From: Trifolium pratense
Lineage: Eukaryota; Streptophyta; Magnoliopsida; Fabales; Fabaceae
Direction: 5' to 3'
DNA: 64,000 bases
Assembly: GCF_020283565.1 (NCBI RefSeq)
Contig: NC_060062.1
Span: 22,726,127 to 22,790,126 of the forward strand
The notes below the pieces were generated by a model. It had not been told where the DNA came from, ran no database searches, and saw only the letters and a program-made list of their open reading frames with translations. Of the stretch, positions 32,541 through 45,200 are shown piece by piece (the stretch's first letter is position 1; every line of letters begins with the position of its first letter). Position numbers and translations under genes: made by a program.

Positions 32541-33077
32541 CAATTTCAATGAAATAAAATAAAATACAGTACATAAATAAACAGCGCGTTCGTGATATAA
32601 TTTCGTGAAAATCTTGTCGTGATATATAGCAATTCTCTTTTCATACATACATATAGTATATATGCAATATTGAAAAGATTGGAAACCTTGATGAAAAATT
32701 GTTAAGAAATTCTTCAAAAGAGAACATGAGTTTCTATAGGAAAAAGAGAAACAGACGAGGGAAAACAGTTTCCTACGAAACCTTACCTTATAATAAACAC
32801 ACCTACACGAAAATTATCTGCTATTACAAATTATGGCACCTAAACAAAAACTACATTACATATTTATTGGTCCCTTGATCTCCGGTTTCTCCGGTTTCTC
32901 CGATCCTCCACAAGCTTTTTCTCCGGAGGTCCTCTACACCTCTTCCTTGTCAATCTTATAGTTCCACCATCTCCCAAACCACCACCGCTTCCTTTCCTTT
33001 CTCACTTCACCTCTCTCCAACGCCAATTGATCCCTACTTTCCAACCTTTAGTACGTTTTGGCTTTGCCCTAAACTAA
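32541..33077. other. Intergenic spacer between LINE and COP1 3' end
   Basis: AT-rich with a TTTCTCCGGTTTCTCCG repeat near 32884. No gene is seen. Confidence 0.4.
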
Positions 33078-33083
33078 TTTATT
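33078..33083 (-). terminator. Candidate COP1 polyadenylation signal AATAAA
   Basis: AATAAA on the minus strand lies about 185 bp beyond the COP1 stop codon, a usual plant 3' UTR distance. Other A-rich hexamers are nearby, so this choice is tentative. Confidence 0.4.
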
Positions 33084-33266
33084 TTAATATGAAGTCCTTA
33101 ATTGGCAAAAGTTCAGTTTCTTAATTGGTTTATCAGAGTCCTCACCTAATATACCTCATTAAGATCCCTAAAACCTACCATATACACTTAAATACTATGT
33201 ACAATTTTAATGGTGCAACATGGGAAAAAATAATACCAACTGAGCTTTCTGTTCATTTTTCCGTGT

Positions 33267-36200
33267 TTATGCAGCAAGCACCAGTACTTTGATGGTGCCT
33301 TGACTATTTGCAGTTAGTATGGTGGGGCGATCACTCTTCCAGCATACAGCACTGATGAAGTAAGATCCAGCCTCATCCTCCCCATCATCCATGTCAGGGG
33401 AACCAAATCTATGCCAAGTCAAAGGCTTGGAGATTTCCTGCAAAGGGTGATTCAACTCTTTAGTTATTATTAACAAGACAAATGCGAGGGAAAAAGTCCG
33501 AATAATTAATCACAAACCTTGTGGTAGACAAATACTTCATTTGTTTCACTGCCACATGCAATGTATTCACTGCTTACTGTAAGACCAACAAAGTTTTTCT
33601 CATTTGCGTGTCCTCTGAAAGTACGAACCTGTACACATTTGAATGAAAATGGGGGAAAATATTACAATTTAATAGGTACAAGAATTGTCCAAATTTAAAT
33701 ATTCTAAAGTTTTAGACAGCCTTTAGTCCAAATTACACAATTCCAAACTAATTTTGCCAATTTTAATAGTTTTCAAAACCATATTTGACAAGTTTCAGCC
33801 AAAAATTGAATAAAAAAGTGATGCCAACAAGCAGGCCATACACAAATACGTATTGATATGAGTGCAATAAGACTGTTATTGGAAAGGACATAAATTATTG
33901 GAAGGGACATAAATTCCAGCAGGGAGACTGTTATTAAAGTAAGCAACAAAAGCCAACAGAAATATACAAACTAAATGCAAAATGAATGAAGGATAGTTTG
34001 GACTATAATCAAACCTAAGCAATGAATTATTTTGGTTAAGATTACTCACTGGTATGTTTTGCTTCACATCCCATAATCGCAGTGTACTATCTGTTGATGC
34101 CGATGCAAGTTCATCGTTGGACAAAAATTTCACGTATGAAACAGCCTTCTTGTGCCCACTGAAAACATGGACCGGTCGGCTAATATTTCTCAAATCATAA
34201 TAATGAATGTGATGGTCTGCTGATCCAACCTGTAAAAATGATTGACTGAATAAGGCAAGCTAAACATAAAACAGATAAGGAAGATAAGAACGCATAACAC
34301 TGTTACAGAGAAGGAAATAAACTATACAGAATACATATACGATCAGACACATATGATCAGACATTAAGCCAATCATGTGGATATATAGGACCATTCATTT
34401 TAACTATATAAGGTGAATCCTTACAGAAGAACCATTCTTGAGAAAATGTTATAATAATATAAAGCATTTTGCTTTGAAATGCCTAGCAAAGCCACGAGTT
34501 GACAGATGACTGATAAATTACAACAAGATAATAAACAAATGGAATCAAATTTTAAGAGAACTAAGTCAAGATATTTCTACTAAGTACTAACTGAATGAAA
34601 AGTAACATACTGCAATGTAATTCCCAGATCCAGGATTATACTTCACACAACATATGTTTGCTTTCATGTCTATATTTAGAACACTGGCCTCTTGATTTGT
34701 GCACCAAACTTTGACCTGCTCAAAGAATAGACAGAAATTACAGTTAATTTAACTAATCACTTCCAATAATACAAATAAAACAAAATTAGAAAAAGTTACT
34801 ATTTGATCACCTTATCTACGATGTCATTTCAAGTTGTTGGAAATGCTAAATTGTCTTTATTATGAACATAAACATGATGGCATCCAGAAGAATGCAAAAT
34901 AAATGTAGTGGTGGAAGAGGAAATGAGAAGACGAAGAAAAGGAGGTACATCAAGCATGGTGAAAGTTGTTAAAAACGGGGGCTTGGCTTAAATTGTAGAA
35001 GGCTCTAAACAGAATTCATTCAGATCGTACGATTTGGGAACAAGTGAAAGGACAATTACCATGCCAAGAAATTTGAAATTGTGCAGGTAAATAATGCAAA
35101 CTCTCAAATCAATAGTTAGAACTAGGGGATTAGACAGAAAAAAAGTTAATCCAATAAGGATTCAGAAATACATTACATATGTTCGAAGTAAAAATATCAG
35201 AAGGAAAGTACAGACGCATTTCAGTAAAATTTGCAAAAAACTTTTGAATAAATGTTGTAGAATACCTTACAATCATCACTACCAGATACAAGCATAGAGG
35301 GATCTGTTCTGGAAAAATCAACACTCCATGCACGCTTTTCATGCTCTTCATATTCCATTAAACTCTGCCAAAGGAAAGCGATAGTCATAAGAAAAAACTC
35401 TGAAAAACATAGCGAGTATATACAGTTAAAACAATTTCAGTTAAATAAGATACCCAAACAGGAGTTCAGATCTGCTCCAGTCTACTTATGCTCCAGTTTT
35501 CCAGTGCTTTAACAGATGAGTGGCACGTGTAAAAACAAATAATCAACCGTCCAGATTTGAAATAATGTTGTTTCAGTTTTAATCATTTAATAAAAAAATA
35601 CAGTGTAAATACAAGAACCCAAACGGCAAAAGCAAAGTCACTACAACACTGCTTCGACGGTGAGTACTGGCTCGCCGTTTCCCACTTTCTCCCACCTTCT
35701 TATCAAGTTACACATGTTATTTCATCTTCTTGTTCTTTTTTTTTTCTTTCTGTTTTTTTTGTTCCACCATCTCTTCTCTTTCTTGTTTTTGTTTTTCCCA
35801 GTTACAGTTACAACCTAAAACTGCATAATCTTGTCATCCCTAAAATTGAAATTCTAATATTACCATAAAACTGATTACAAACAAACCATCTTCATTTTCA
35901 ATCAAACAATTTTTAATCTTCAAACTTGAAAAGGGGAAAAAATGGCTGCATAGAGGAGGCACCACAATGGTGCGGAGTGGTGAAGGAAGACGACGAAAGG
36001 AAGAAGAAAAGAAAGAGAGAAGGTGAGATGTAGAGGTAACAGAGAGATGTGATTTGGAGATGGAGAGGAATCTTAAAATTGAAAGGTAGAAGAAGAATGA
36101 GGTTATCGTCTATGAGAAAAGGAATCTTAAATTATAATTTAATTTTTCCTTTTCTAATCTTAACCGTTGATTATTTGTTTTTACACGTGTCACTCATCTG

Positions 36201-39200
36201 TTAAAGGCACTGGAAAACTGGAGCAGATCTGAACTCCCCAAACAATACAAGAAAAACTGTCCATTTGAGTTCAGAATTACCTTTCGAGTGGCCACGTCCC
36301 AAACGGTCACAATTCCTTCATAATCACTACTAGCTATTTGATTCTTAGCATATTTGTTCCAACTCAAGCAACTAAGTTTTGAACGTGTGGTCATCTCGAC
36401 AACAGGACAATGAGCATCTGTAGGTTCATTCACAACCTGAAAAGCAATAAAGTAGGGAATGGTCGTTTTTTTATTAGTTTCGGCAACATTACAAGAGTGA
36501 GGCTGGTAGGGAACTAGATAACTAGAAAAATATAATTCCAAAAGAATAAACTAGAAGAACACCAGTTAGTGTATTATTAAATACTCAAGGAATATTTACA
36601 GTGATTTGCAGAGCTTGGAGCATCTACAGAGAGGATTTCCCCCCTGTCCACGTAACCACATGTTGACCAAAATCCTCTCATAGGTCTGTTAGTTAAGAAA
36701 CTTAGTTAGTTATGTTAAGATAGTTGGAAGAAACAAATAAGGCATGTTGCCTATAAACGAGAGGGGGTTGAGACATAGGTCAGTCAATTGGTGAGAATTA
36801 GAACGATAACTAGGGAGAGGCCGTGCATCTCTCAGTTACTTAAAGCAATACAGCAATTGCATCCACTTCTCCCAACCCCTAACCCAGCATTGCATCATTT
36901 TCAGCGTTAGACTCCATCAGAAACCCTTATTACTAGGTTAAGGTATTACAACCAACCATTCAACCAAATATTATGTAGTGATACAGCTGCTTCCTTTGTT
37001 TATATAGGTCCACTTATTATTAAATAATTCCACGCAGATGGAATGGAAGTAAATCAAATATTACATGCTTTTTTTTAAAGCAAGTGAATCTTTCTAACTC
37101 TTCAATTTTATCCTATAGTTCATTTGTCTCTTGAAGGATTACTAATGTTCAGGCAAATGTTGAGAATCCAAATTTGGTAGCTTAATTAAAGATGATATAT
37201 TGGTTAAGTTAGGATGAAAGTAAGCACTTATAAAAAAATTAATTCATAATTCATAAAAAAAAGTGATATATTTTATACCAATCAAGTGATAAGAACAGTC
37301 CCCACTGCCACCAAAGGAAAAGTTGAATCATGGAATGGATTCTATTATATTAGGAATTCTCTTGATGTAAAAATTGTGTCTATCTCTATTCATAAACATC
37401 CACAACATTTGATAGGATCCCATCTATTTAATGTCTATAATTAAAGACATAAACACAATTTTCGCGTTTCAATTTTCAAATGACAAAGTAATGTAATGTT
37501 TATAAGTGGATCTATCTCATTGAAGCATAAGCATTTATCAAATTTATCAAATAATCTATATATAAGCACAATTACACAAATGTTACTCACCCATCAAAAG
37601 AGAAGGAAGTAAAAATGATATTAAAATCAAAATTAAAATAAAATAAAAAAATTAAAATTTTAAAGTAAATTTCATCCATCTTACCGCAGAAAAATCAAAA
37701 ACTTTAATTCGCCGGGAAACTCCAGCAGTAGCAAACAAATCGTCATCACGGTCAAACTCTATGCTGCAATACACATAGTGAATCCGTGTGTGTATTCAGT
37801 GAAACTAGTATTCATTGACAATTAAGTACTTGAGTAAAAATATGAATGTGACCACACAATTCATTTCATCAACCCAGTGTCTGACTCCTCCACCTTGAAA
37901 CCAGATGAATACCAATAGTTCAATGCGCAATTTCATAAAATAACTCACCTTGAAACGATGTTGGCTGAATGAAATATATCCCCATGTCTTATTTCTGCAA
38001 TGACTCTCAATCGGCTGTTTCAATAAAGCAAAAATGTTGAAGATAACTGTATATTGCTAACTCAGGAAAATATGAATTGTTAGAAATCCCGAATGGAAAT
38101 TGAGAAAGGAAAAAAATGATTTTATTGACCGATTGAAATTGAACATAACAAGGAGAACTATCCTCCAATGGTTTTCCCTTCATAAAGCATATTGAAATTA
38201 TAGGGTTTAAGATAAAGAGGTAAGAGGAATAATAATAACGACTTTGCATCTTAGATTATCACATTGATTCACTTAATACATCTTAGATTATCGCATAGAT
38301 TATCTCTTAAGATCAGTTTCCATATTTGCTTCCCTATTTAATTAAGAATTGGTGTCTTAGTATAAATAAGGGTCATTATTTTATTATATTTTGTATCAAA
38401 CCATTATAACAATTCAATTTCAAAGTCTTTCCCTCTTCTTCCTTATCTAAAATCGTATAACTTCAACAAGATATTCGGGCTGTACTATCCTCCATGACCT
38501 GTCCCACCACTAGTTAGCAGCCAGCCAAATCTAATGCTTCAGACTCTACTATAATAATTGTATTCAAAATTCTTTTGTGACCATCGATGTCATTGTCCGC
38601 CGTCAAGGAGGAAGACCCCTTCTAATTTTTTGTTGGGTATCTAAAGTGACATAGTCCACAACAAGTTGGTACAAAGGCCACCAATGGATTGTTCCCTCAA
38701 GCACTATCGCCCGTGAGCTTCACATGAAGTAACACACATCCATACAAAAGCTTCAAGTGCATGAGGGCACACCACCTCACTACTCTCCATCTGTCATGCT
38801 GCTAGTGAGGTTTTGTTTATTGGCCCTTCCTGATTCTGTTGAGACGCTTTTATCTTATGGGTCACATTTAAATTTAGATTTGTTAGCGCTTGGAACTCTT
38901 ACGACGCCTCCATGTGATCTCTCAGACCTATCATTATTCTTTCTTTTACCTGACCTATGATTAGACATACAATGAGTTTTCATTTGTGGTTTGGCATTGT
39001 TTTATTTTAGTTGCGATTTTGTCGACGTTTTCATCTCTGTTGTAATTTGATGCTTGTTGTCGCAGGTGTGGTTTTGCACCTTTTTTTTTTATTAAATTGT
39101 TGTAGAGATGAGAGTTTCTGGTTCTAGTCAAGTCAAAGAAAAAGATGATGACACCAATCCTCAATGTTACAAAGATAAAAATAGTAGATGGTAAGAGTGG

Positions 39201-42200
39201 AGATTATGAAATTAAATGTAATACTTGTGATTTAACCTTTAATGGATAGTACTCTAGAATAAAGGCAAACTAGTCAAAGATTACAAAGAAAGAAAGTTAG
39301 AGCTTCTGTCAAAAGATAGCAAATGTCAAACTTATATAGTTGAAGAAGATAGACAGTGAGGCTACATTAGGAGTAGAAAAGTTAAAACAAAATCAGTCTC
39401 TTTGCCTCTGGGTTCTGATGAACAGCATGATTTCTTAGTTCTCACTAATGGATACAAACATTGTGGGTGTTTCTCCAGAATTAGAGAAAGACATCAACTT
39501 TAGAAAGTGTTTATTTATATGCAAGGTAGTGTGACACACTGACACTTGATTATGAGATAGTTCCGATGTTTTGCTCTTGCCTTTTTTATATATACTCTTG
39601 CAACCTTTTCCACAGTTACTGTGTGGGCCACCATTCTCATGCACATTTTATGATGTTGATCTTTTTATTTTTGCAATATCCAGTTCCAACACTGATTTCA
39701 ATTGCTCCAAATTGGTATTTGATTACAAAGAAATAGCGAAATCCTATTGAATATTTGAATTACAAATTTGCAAAACTTTGAGGGTCTGCAACCACCCTGT
39801 CTTCAGATCCCAGTTATCTAAAATTCATTGGGTGCCTTCCATCTACTCCTTTTTCTTTATATACTGATAGTTATGACAGATTTATAAAAGGAAACGTGGG
39901 CAAAAGGATACAGCTAATCATTCCCTTATAGGATTGTTTCCTTATTCAGCGAGGGAAGAGAAAGTAGATTGGGATCTGATTGATTAAATAGCAGAATGTT
40001 CCCTGCCATTGTTTTTTATGCATGATTTGAGTGGTGAACTTTACCCTAGGAGAGCTAAGGCCTCTCGAAGTGTCTCCTTTATCATTTACAGCTTATTTCC
40101 TTTCATTTTAGTCTTCTGTTTGTATTGTGAGCTAGATCCCACATGAACTCTAGCTATTTCCAGCAATAAGAATTTCTATTCACTACTATATTCTACTATT
40201 TTATTTTATTGATCAATGTTCAGTCGTAATCGAGATCGAGTCCTATCAATTGGTATCCAGAGCCTTGGTTACAATCCAAAATCCAACCATCAAATAGAGA
40301 AACGTGTTGATGCATTAGAACAGAGGATGAGCAAAGCTGAAGTTGCAGCTGAGCAGCTTCGTCAGTTGGTTCTAGAGCAACAAGCACGGCCTCAGGTCAC
40401 GTTGGAGCAGATTAGACTGTTGGTTCAGGAGGAATTTCCTCGTCATAACCGTCCTCGGGGTTGACCACGGAGAAGAGTACACCACTACGGCGAAGAGGAC
40501 GAATGGAGCGATAATAGCACGTGGTCGTGCAACTCACGATCTCAACCACAACAAACTGATGATGGTAACAATCAAAGTTTCTACGGTGTCAAAGAACGAA
40601 CTCACCTGAACAAATCTGAGTTTCAGCCTGAAACAGTAGTGATGAAGTTGTCTGAAACTACAGTTAAGGTTGAGACTGAGAAGATGAGGGTGCTAAGTAC
40701 GATGGCGGAGAACAATTGTGTACCTAGACCAGCTTTGCAGCCTCGAGCACCATCGCAGAATGCCGCTCGATCTACGGCGACGCTAGTACGGCGAGATTCG
40801 CCGGCCAAACCGCCCAACTCTGATTTGCATGAACGAATCTCTGCAAACACCGATATTCAAGGAAGAAAAGAGCAAGCGTGGGCAGGAATAGAGTTATTGG
40901 GCTCAGTTCAATTTAATGATAACAATTGGATTATGAAAAAGGAGGAGGTGGGTACGGTTGATTATATGAATCGGAAGGTGATGGAAACATGTCAGTGCTT
41001 CGTTTTAGGTGAGTTGGGTCAAACTCTTGATCTCATGGACCTAGTCCAATGTTATCATATAATTAGTGTTCAGGAGAAAAGGTTTTGTGATGGTATGACT
41101 TTGTGTTGGACAATTTTGACTCATCTTTTATCACCAAATGATGATTATTTTGTGCTGCAAGGTGGGGGAAAATTACATGGGAATGCTCACTATGCTGAGA
41201 GAATGTATGAATACATGGTTATGCTAACTATCCAAGTAGACGATGATCTGGTAAGAGGGTACACAAAGGAGGTTGAAGTTATGCTCCATGAACAATTTAT
41301 CTTTGATAACTTGCTTGAATTCATTCGAAGTCTTAAAGAATTTGTGGATCCTAGGAATACTACCAAATTTTTGAAGTTCATCATTCTTGTTTTGAATGGA
41401 AGGAATATGAAAGAAGAAACAATATCAGTACACTTATTCATTCATACAATGAACTGTTACATGGAAGATATAGAAAGTGGTTTTCTTATGTTGCTGGAAA
41501 AGCCTATAGCATATGCCCTTGATCCTTTAGATACTTCAATGGAGGTTTTTATTTTCTTAGCTGGACCTATGATTGATTATGTCCGAGCTTCAGTGATTTT
41601 GAAAGAGAGCAACTGCAGGTTGTCACCTAGAGACAGAGTGAGTGAAGTTGTCCTACAGATTCGATTGTTTGAAGCTGACTCGACAAGTTTTCAACAGTGG
41701 GACCCTGGGAAGGAACCAATTTTGGGAAGTGAATATGGAATAGATCAGTGGCCTTTCTGCATTGCATATGCACTTGTTCTTTGTTATATTTTAAGGCTCT
41801 CAAAGCATGAAAACTATAAGTTCTCAAAGATAATTGGAGGGTTAGGGGACATGTTGATCACTACCTTTGAATTCCAAGCAGGGGTCAACTTTTGCAATCA
41901 GAGTTGTCTCCAGAAAATTCTGTAAATAATAATATTCAGTTCAATATTTAAATCTTCAAAGAACACTACCCAAGTCATGGTTTCAAAGGAGGTACCAAGA
42001 TCACTAGCTTCAATCATAATTTGGAAGGATAAGTTTGTGCTTAAATTCCTTGATTTCTTGCAAGCTGTTGATGCCATGTTCATGAAATCCACTACAAGTG
42101 ACAAATTTCTGACAACATTCTTAATGTTTACTTGGAATCTCAGTGTTTGCTACCTAGAGGGGTTGTTTCATTTAGCCATTGTGAAAATGGTGGTATTAAA

Positions 42201-45200
42201 TTCATCAGTGAGGATAATACCATGGGACCTAGGAAAATTCAATGTTTTTATGGCTAAAGTTGCTTGTGATTGTGAATGCTATTGGAGAAATTATCTTTCA
42301 ATATATTGTTTGCTTAATTGGGTCTACGGAAGAAGGAATCATTTCCAACCTTTACCAACTGGTTTGAATGAAGAGTCGCAGCTGGAACCAGAACCTAAAG
42401 AAGCGTTAGATACTCGAAGGAACGACCAAGGAGAAGTGGAAGTTTTAGTCAAATGGAAGGATTGCCTGAATTTGAAAACTCTTGGGAGATAGCCGACAAG
42501 ATGAGAAAAGAGTTTCCCAGATTCCTCCTTGAGGTCAAGGAGAATTTTGAAGGGGGAGGTATTGATAGTTATGACAGATTTATAAAAGGAAACGTGGGCA
42601 AAAGGATACAGCTAATCATTCCCTTATAGGATTGTTTCCTTATTCAGCGAGGGAAGAGAAAGTAGATCGGGATCTGATTGATTAAATAGCAGAATGTTCC
42701 CTGCCATTGTTTTTTATGCATGATTTGAGTGGTGAATTTTACCCTAGGAGAGCTAAGGCCTCTCGAAGTGCCTCCTTTATCATTTACAGCTTATTTCCTT
42801 TCATTTTAGTCTTCTGTTTGTATTGTGAGCTAGATCCCACATGAACTCTAGCTATTTCCAGCAATAAGAATTTTTATTCACTACTATATTCTACTATTTT
42901 ATTTTATTGATCAATGTTCAGTCGTAATCGAGATCGAGTCCTATCATATACATCTCAACCTAACTTTCTATCCAAGTAACTAAGTTTTCCAACCTCAATT
43001 TCGCTACACTAGTTTTCTGAGATATTGTTCGCTTCGGGTCTTATGTAAGCCCTCACAGTTGTCTTTATAGTTAAAAGGCGCATCAGTGGGTTGAGGAGTG
43101 TGCACGTTTATAAACTACCTATAGCCACAACTCCCATGCAATGTGCTATTTTCTGGTGTACCAGAACAGTAGCTCTCCAATCGATGATAAGGGGCTAAAC
43201 GGACTGTCAGCCCTCATGCGTGGCTTAGGTATTGTCCACAAGTTTGTTGCATCGCTATCCTAGGTATTGTCCGTTTTGGGTTTATGTGTGCCCTTAGGTT
43301 TTATTCTGAATTGAAAGGCACCTCCGTGGATTGAGGAGTGTGGGTGTTTATAAACTAGACTTAGCCTGAGAATACCAAGCGATGTGAGCCTGTTTGGCAT
43401 TTGCTCAATTTATACAAAATGTAATTTTTAATACATTCTTTCTACAACCCTATTTCCCACATTTATCAAATTGATCTGCCTCTAACTAACTATATGCCCT
43501 AACTATTCCTAACTACTTTGATTCCATGAAAATGAACTTTTTCCCTCCTATTCCAACAATATATGAAATGATAGTTCAAATGACACAAAAAGACAGAGTA
43601 ATACCTGTAGCGTGTGAAAGTTGTCAAGACTGACTGAAAATCATCAAGACCACCACTATAACCTTCTCGACTTATGAGATTTGTATCTCTTTCTTGTTGG
43701 CCATGTGGCTTATCTGCAGCCTGCCGTCGCTTTTGTAGATAACATTCTTGTAGGTCATTGAACTGGACCAAGGGAAGGAAATCAGATGGGATTTATAGAG
43801 GGAGAGAATAAACCAAGAATATAGATGTAAATTCAGTAATAGAAACAATAAAAGGCACCATAAACCAAAAATGCTTGGGAAATTCAAGTTGCCAGACAAT
43901 AAAGAACACATAAGAAACATAAAAACAGAACCAAATTTTGAATTTGAGACAGGTATTTGCTCTTCATAAGTAATATGGTGTCTGCTACATTTCTATGCAA
44001 AGTTAATTTAAATGCTTTTTGTTTCATGGTTATTTTGAAGAAATTTTATTGCAGTAAGTCTGCAAAGGTTTTGAATTATAGTCTATGGCCCTTAAATATA
44101 TTCCATAAATCAAGGGTCATGCTAACTGGTGCCCCCGGGACACTGGTTAAGAAAACCAAAAAAAGAAAGTTTTGAATAGAAAATAACACATTTTAAACTT
44201 TTGAGGAGTTGACTGCACAAACTCCAATGCCAAATTACTATTTTTGCTCCCTTAACCAGTGCCCCGGGGGCACTGTTTAGCATTTTCCATGTACAAGCAC
44301 TAATCTGTTTATATAGGCTATTCTAAACCTAATGGGCCTGACTAATGGTGTAATGGATCGAATATAAATTACTATAATAATGCATATAGCTTAGCTTGTT
44401 TTAGTCAACAATCTTATAAGAATGCAATTTCATTTTCATCTTAGAGTGTGATTCCTAGATCTTCATTTTTTGAAATCTCCCTTTATTTCCTTAAAATTTA
44501 AAGTATCCAAAATCCAAATTTGCTTCCTGGTTGGACTTCTTAATATACTTGCACAATTCAAAATCATTCTATTGCATATTTTTCTGGCCTTCATCCACAA
44601 ATAATCAAGTTACACTCCAAAGAAATAGATCATAGTATCACCATAATGAATGTGCTCTATGAAGCACGTACACTTCTCGGATTAGCCATGTCCTGGTGTC
44701 GGACACGCGTCGATGTCCAACACCGACACATGATTATATTGAATTATATTATTTTCTCAAATTATCGGTGTCGACATGTCAGTGTCTGGTATCTCTGTTT
44801 GTGCACGTGCTTCATAAATTGTGCTTGTCACCCATTTGTGTACAAATCATCCCCAGTATCTACCCTAACATATCTTTAAGGATGTTAGAATAAATTAAAA
44901 ATATCTATACACATTATTATGTTAAGAGTATCTTGGTTTATCTTTTAGAATCGGCTTCCATATTTCTTTTCTTTTTTCATTATTTTGTCCCATATTTTAT
45001 TAGGACTAAGAGTACTGTATTAGTATAAAAAAGGATTAGTACTATATTTTATGTAATAACATCAGAAATATTACTCACATAATCGATATAACTTTATTAT
45101 TCTAAGTATTCCTTTACCTCTCTCTATAACAAAAGGTTATGACAGATAAACTTAAAAAAAAAATAAATAAATATATATTTTCTACCATTTCTAATGTCTA

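Larger units (their letters stand above)
39865..42946 (+). mobile_element. Complete non-autonomous Ty3/gypsy (chromovirus-like) LTR element in COP1 intron 5
   Basis: Two 384-bp LTRs (39865-40248, 42563-42946) begin TGATAG and end CTATCA, differing at about four positions. TATAC flanks both sides (39860-39864 and 42947-42951), a clean 5-bp target duplication. The primer-binding site TTGGTATCCAGAGC (40250) follows the 5' LTR, with one base inserted relative to the usual tRNA-Met site. A purine tract GAAGGGGGAGG (42549-42559) precedes the 3' LTR. The 2.3-kb interior lacks recognisable protease, reverse transcriptase, RNase H and integrase core. It lies antisense to COP1. Confidence 0.93.

Noticed and set aside
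40216..40326. ATG at 40216 as start of the intron 5 element ORF
   Set aside because: It lies inside the 5' LTR before the primer-binding site; the internal frame is the same, but a start there would not be element coding sequence in the usual sense.
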